Assembly: GCA_018676275.1 (NCBI GenBank)
Contig: JABHFC010000115.1
Span: 1-7,645, forward strand
Source: Gammaproteobacteria bacterium
Lineage (GTDB): Bacteria > Pseudomonadota > Gammaproteobacteria > Eutrophobiales > Eutrophobiaceae
DNA length: 7,645 bases
Direction of reading: 5' to 3'
In this document: piece after piece, positions 5,917 through 7,645 of the stretch
Layout of the letters: each line of letters opens with the position of its first letter
Position numbering within the stretch: the first letter of the stretch is position 1
Made by a program: the position numbers and the translations under genes
Notes under the pieces: generated by a model
The model's database searches: none
What the model was told of the DNA's origin: nothing
Seen by the model: only the letters and a program-made list of their open reading frames with translations

Positions 5917-6234
5917 CTAAGCTTGATAAAAAGGAGAATTCATACCAATACTGGCATTTTCAACAATGTCTCCGTCAAATAGTTTGACTGACAAATTGCC
6001 GTTCAATTCCTTCGTAACCGGCACCAGAAGATTATCAATGTAATTTTGAGCATTTTCGACTGAATCAAATTCGTAAAACCCACCGACACTATTACTTCCA
6101 ATACCGCTAAGCCAGGTTTTGGATTTGAGACCGGCAAACTTTTTCATGTTTACATTAATAGGTTTCCAGTCGATTTGGTCAAAGGGAACCGCAACCTGGA
6201 ATTCCGCGTAGATAAATACTTTATTAGAGCTCAT
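5917..6234 (-). CDS. YdhR-like small dimeric alpha/beta-barrel protein
   Basis: This 105-residue soluble protein has no signal peptide. It resembles E. coli YdhR (101 residues), annotated as a putative monooxygenase of the dimeric alpha+beta barrel superfamily, in its second half: a central KSKTWLSGIGSNSVGGFYEF (37-56) matching the WKVW...AGGIYLF pattern, then a helix ENAQNYIDNLL (60-70), then LSVKLFDGDI (81-90) matching VAKVFDVNE. The first half is more diverged. The catalytic activity of this family is not well established, so no reaction is assigned. AAGG stands about 8 bases before the ATG and supports the start. It lies 73 bases downstream of the molybdoenzyme on the same strand, behind a strong hairpin, and may be co-transcribed by read-through. 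The stop is TAG. Confidence 0.75.
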   Translation of the reverse strand: MSSNKVFIYAEFQVAVPFDQIDWKPINVNMKKFAGLKSKTWLSGIGSNSVGGFYEFDSVENAQNYIDNLLVPVTKELNGNLSVKLFDGDIVENASIGMNSPFYQA

Positions 6235-6257
6235 TTAACTAACCTTGCTTGAATTGA

Positions 6258-6296
6258 AGCGAAAGCAGATTACGCAAACGGTAAACTGCTTTCGCT
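6258..6296 (-). terminator. Perfect 11-bp hairpin between molybdoenzyme and YdhR-like genes
   Basis: AGCGAAAGCAG (6258-6268) pairs perfectly with CTGCTTTCGCT (6286-6296). The 17-base loop contains a further short pairing (TTAC 6270-6273 with GTAA 6281-6284). It begins 11 bases after the molybdoenzyme stop codon on the minus strand. No T-run follows (TCAATTCAAG), so it may be a weak terminator or a 3' stabilising structure that lowers expression of the YdhR-like gene relative to the molybdoenzyme. Confidence 0.5.
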
Positions 6297-6307
6297 CAAG
6301 ATAACAC

Positions 6308-7645
6308 CTAAATTGCGGCAACTTCTACCAGACTATCGAAAACTCTGGGAGCATGGCCCATATCAGCGAAGTCTGCAGATGAAACAACATTAACCGTACC
6401 CTTATTTAGTTGTCGCCAGTAACCCAGTGTTGTCACAACCAGTCCGGCATTCACATCATCTGATACTTTGGCCACGGCTTCATAGGCACCACGATCATTG
6501 AAGACACGAACAGTAGCGCCATCTTTAATATCACGAGCTGTAGCATCGACTTCATTGATCAAAACGAACTGTTCGCCTTGTCCCTTAATCTTGTGATCCA
6601 TATTGGCGTAACAGGAATTCAGGAATCCATGACTCTTGGGCGCAATAATATTTAAAGGATATTTCTTGGCCAACTCGGGGTTACTTTCCGGGGTTTCTTT
6701 CGAGGCAACATAATCAGGTAAGCTATCTAATGGCTCAGCATTACCAGGTTGGAATGCTTCATACATTTGCCGGAAAGGCGCCACGACAAAATTACCATTG
6801 GCGGCTGTTTCTGAAAAGAATTCACATTTGCCTGAAGGTGTTGGGAAATTACCTTCTTTATGCGGTGCGCGATTATCAGCTGTACCAATATTCATTCGGG
6901 CGTAGCCATGTTCACGAAGATAGTCGAGATCAATACCTTCACAGGCTGGTGAATCCCAGTCGATGTAGTTCTCCAGGCACTCTGAATCTGACCACTTAAA
7001 TCTGTCTTCCTCAAAACCCATGCATGCCGCGAGGCGTCGGAAAATTTCATTGTTAGATAAAGCTTCTCCGGGTGAATCAACACATTTCGCATTATAAGTG
7101 AAATAGTTATGACCCCAGGACAAGATAATGTCTTCCATTTCAGCGCCCATCGATGCAGGTAAAACAATGTCTGCATAGGCAGCAGTATCGGTAATGAAGT
7201 GTTCTGCCGAAACAAGAAACAAATCTTCACGTTCCAGGCCTTTTACTATTTTGTCGCCTTCCGGTGCCTGAGTGACTGGGTTTGAGTTCCAGACCATCAT
7301 GGATTTGATGGGTGTCTCTCCCATCTCGAGTTCGCCGGTTAGGGCACGACCAATCTGTAGATTATTAATAACACGTGTGCCTTCAGGAATAAGATCAGGT
7401 CGTGAGATAACATCTAGTTTGTAAGGATGTTCCCAGAATGTCATCTGGTAAATACCACCACCTACTTCACGCCATGCGCCTGTTAATGATGGTAGACAAC
7501 AGATTGCACGAATAGCCTGACCACCCCCCCAGTTTCTTTCTACTGCCACACCAACGCGTATCGCAGCGGGATTGGTTTTTGCAAACTCGCGTGCAAGAGT
7601 ACGAATATCTTCAGCAGGAATACCGGTAATGCCTTCAGCCCATTC
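6308..7645 (-). CDS. Molybdopterin oxidoreductase, C-terminal part (5' end outside window)
   Basis: The minus-strand frame stays open to the right edge, so 445 residues of a longer protein are visible. A GTG at 7549-7547 is internal: 32 in-frame residues precede it (EWAEGITGIPAEDI..., bases 7645-7550) and fit the family. Features of the DMSO-reductase superfamily, numbered from the window edge, are the dinucleotide-cofactor loop region WNSNP (119-123), HFITDTAAYADIVLPAS (149-165), PTPSGKCEF (268-276) and the C-terminal molybdopterin-dinucleotide-binding domain (about 329-445, with FLNSCYAN at 341-348 and GYWRQLNKGTVN at 408-419). The pattern resembles the uncharacterised cytoplasmic branch usually labelled only molybdopterin oxidoreductase, which often has an N-terminal [4Fe-4S] site. 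That site, any Tat signal and the Mo-ligating residue would lie beyond the edge, so substrate and location cannot be decided. It ends in TAG and is followed by a hairpin and the YdhR-like gene. Confidence 0.88.
   Translation of the reverse strand, partial: EWAEGITGIPAEDIRTLAREFAKTNPAAIRVGVAVERNWGGGQAIRAICCLPSLTGAWREVGGGIYQMTFWEHPYKLDVISRPDLIPEGTRVINNLQIGRALTGELEMGETPIKSMMVWNSNPVTQAPEGDKIVKGLEREDLFLVSAEHFITDTAAYADIVLPASMGAEMEDIILSWGHNYFTYNAKCVDSPGEALSNNEIFRRLAACMGFEEDRFKWSDSECLENYIDWDSPACEGIDLDYLREHGYARMNIGTADNRAPHKEGNFPTPSGKCEFFSETAANGNFVVAPFRQMYEAFQPGNAEPLDSLPDYVASKETPESNPELAKKYPLNIIAPKSHGFLNSCYANMDHKIKGQGEQFVLINEVDATARDIKDGATVRVFNDRGAYEAVAKVSDDVNAGLVVTTLGYWRQLNKGTVNVVSSADFADMGHAPRVFDSLVEVAAI

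Noticed and set aside
7524..7530. Run of seven C as a possible phase-variation site in the molybdoenzyme gene
   Set aside because: It encodes conserved WGGG in the intact frame, is short, and molybdoenzymes are not known as phase-variable genes.
7547..7549. GTG as the start of the molybdoenzyme gene
   Set aside because: The frame continues to the window edge with residues typical of the family, and a 413-residue protein would lack the N-terminal cofactor domains.

Overview
This window holds seven protein-coding genes, two of them cut by the window edges, and no RNA genes, CRISPR array or insertion sequence. The helicase closely resembles gammaproteobacterial DeaD/CsdA, and the 93-residue PpiC matches the length and motifs of the E. 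coli protein. Base composition is moderate (mid-40s % GC by eye) and genes are densely packed. Together these suggest a free-living, probably environmental, gammaproteobacterium; genus cannot be told. No gap between genes exceeds about 180 bases.

Left part (1-976): the 3' two-thirds of a haem enzyme of the indoleamine 2,3-dioxygenase (IDO) superfamily, nearest to the PrnB (pyrrolnitrin biosynthesis) branch, on the + strand. A 93-bp hairpin-rich repeat-like element separates it from the converging next gene.

Middle left (977-3412): three minus-strand genes in the order quinone oxidoreductase (PIG3 type), putidaredoxin-type [2Fe-2S] ferredoxin, and EamA/DMT-family transporter. Gaps are 125 and 97-100 bases, with two perfect hairpins between ferredoxin and transporter. 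A short divergent promoter region (3413-3497) separates the oxidoreductase from ppiC.

Middle right (3498-5916): ppiC on the + strand ends in a textbook intrinsic terminator and converges on a long minus-strand DEAD-box RNA helicase (deaD/csdA type). Both are protein/RNA folding housekeeping genes.

Right part (5917-7645): a YdhR-like small dimeric alpha/beta-barrel protein lies downstream of the C-terminal two-thirds or so of a molybdopterin oxidoreductase, both on the minus strand, with an 11-bp perfect hairpin between them.

Four of the seven genes encode redox proteins (IDO/PrnB-like, ferredoxin, quinone oxidoreductase, molybdoenzyme), but gene orientation does not bind them into one operon. 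I see no convincing new multi-gene system. The most unusual items are the IDO/PrnB-like enzyme, the putidaredoxin-like ferredoxin with no P450 or reductase in view, and the molybdoenzyme/YdhR pair. Family comparisons are from memory of reference sequences; no search was run.
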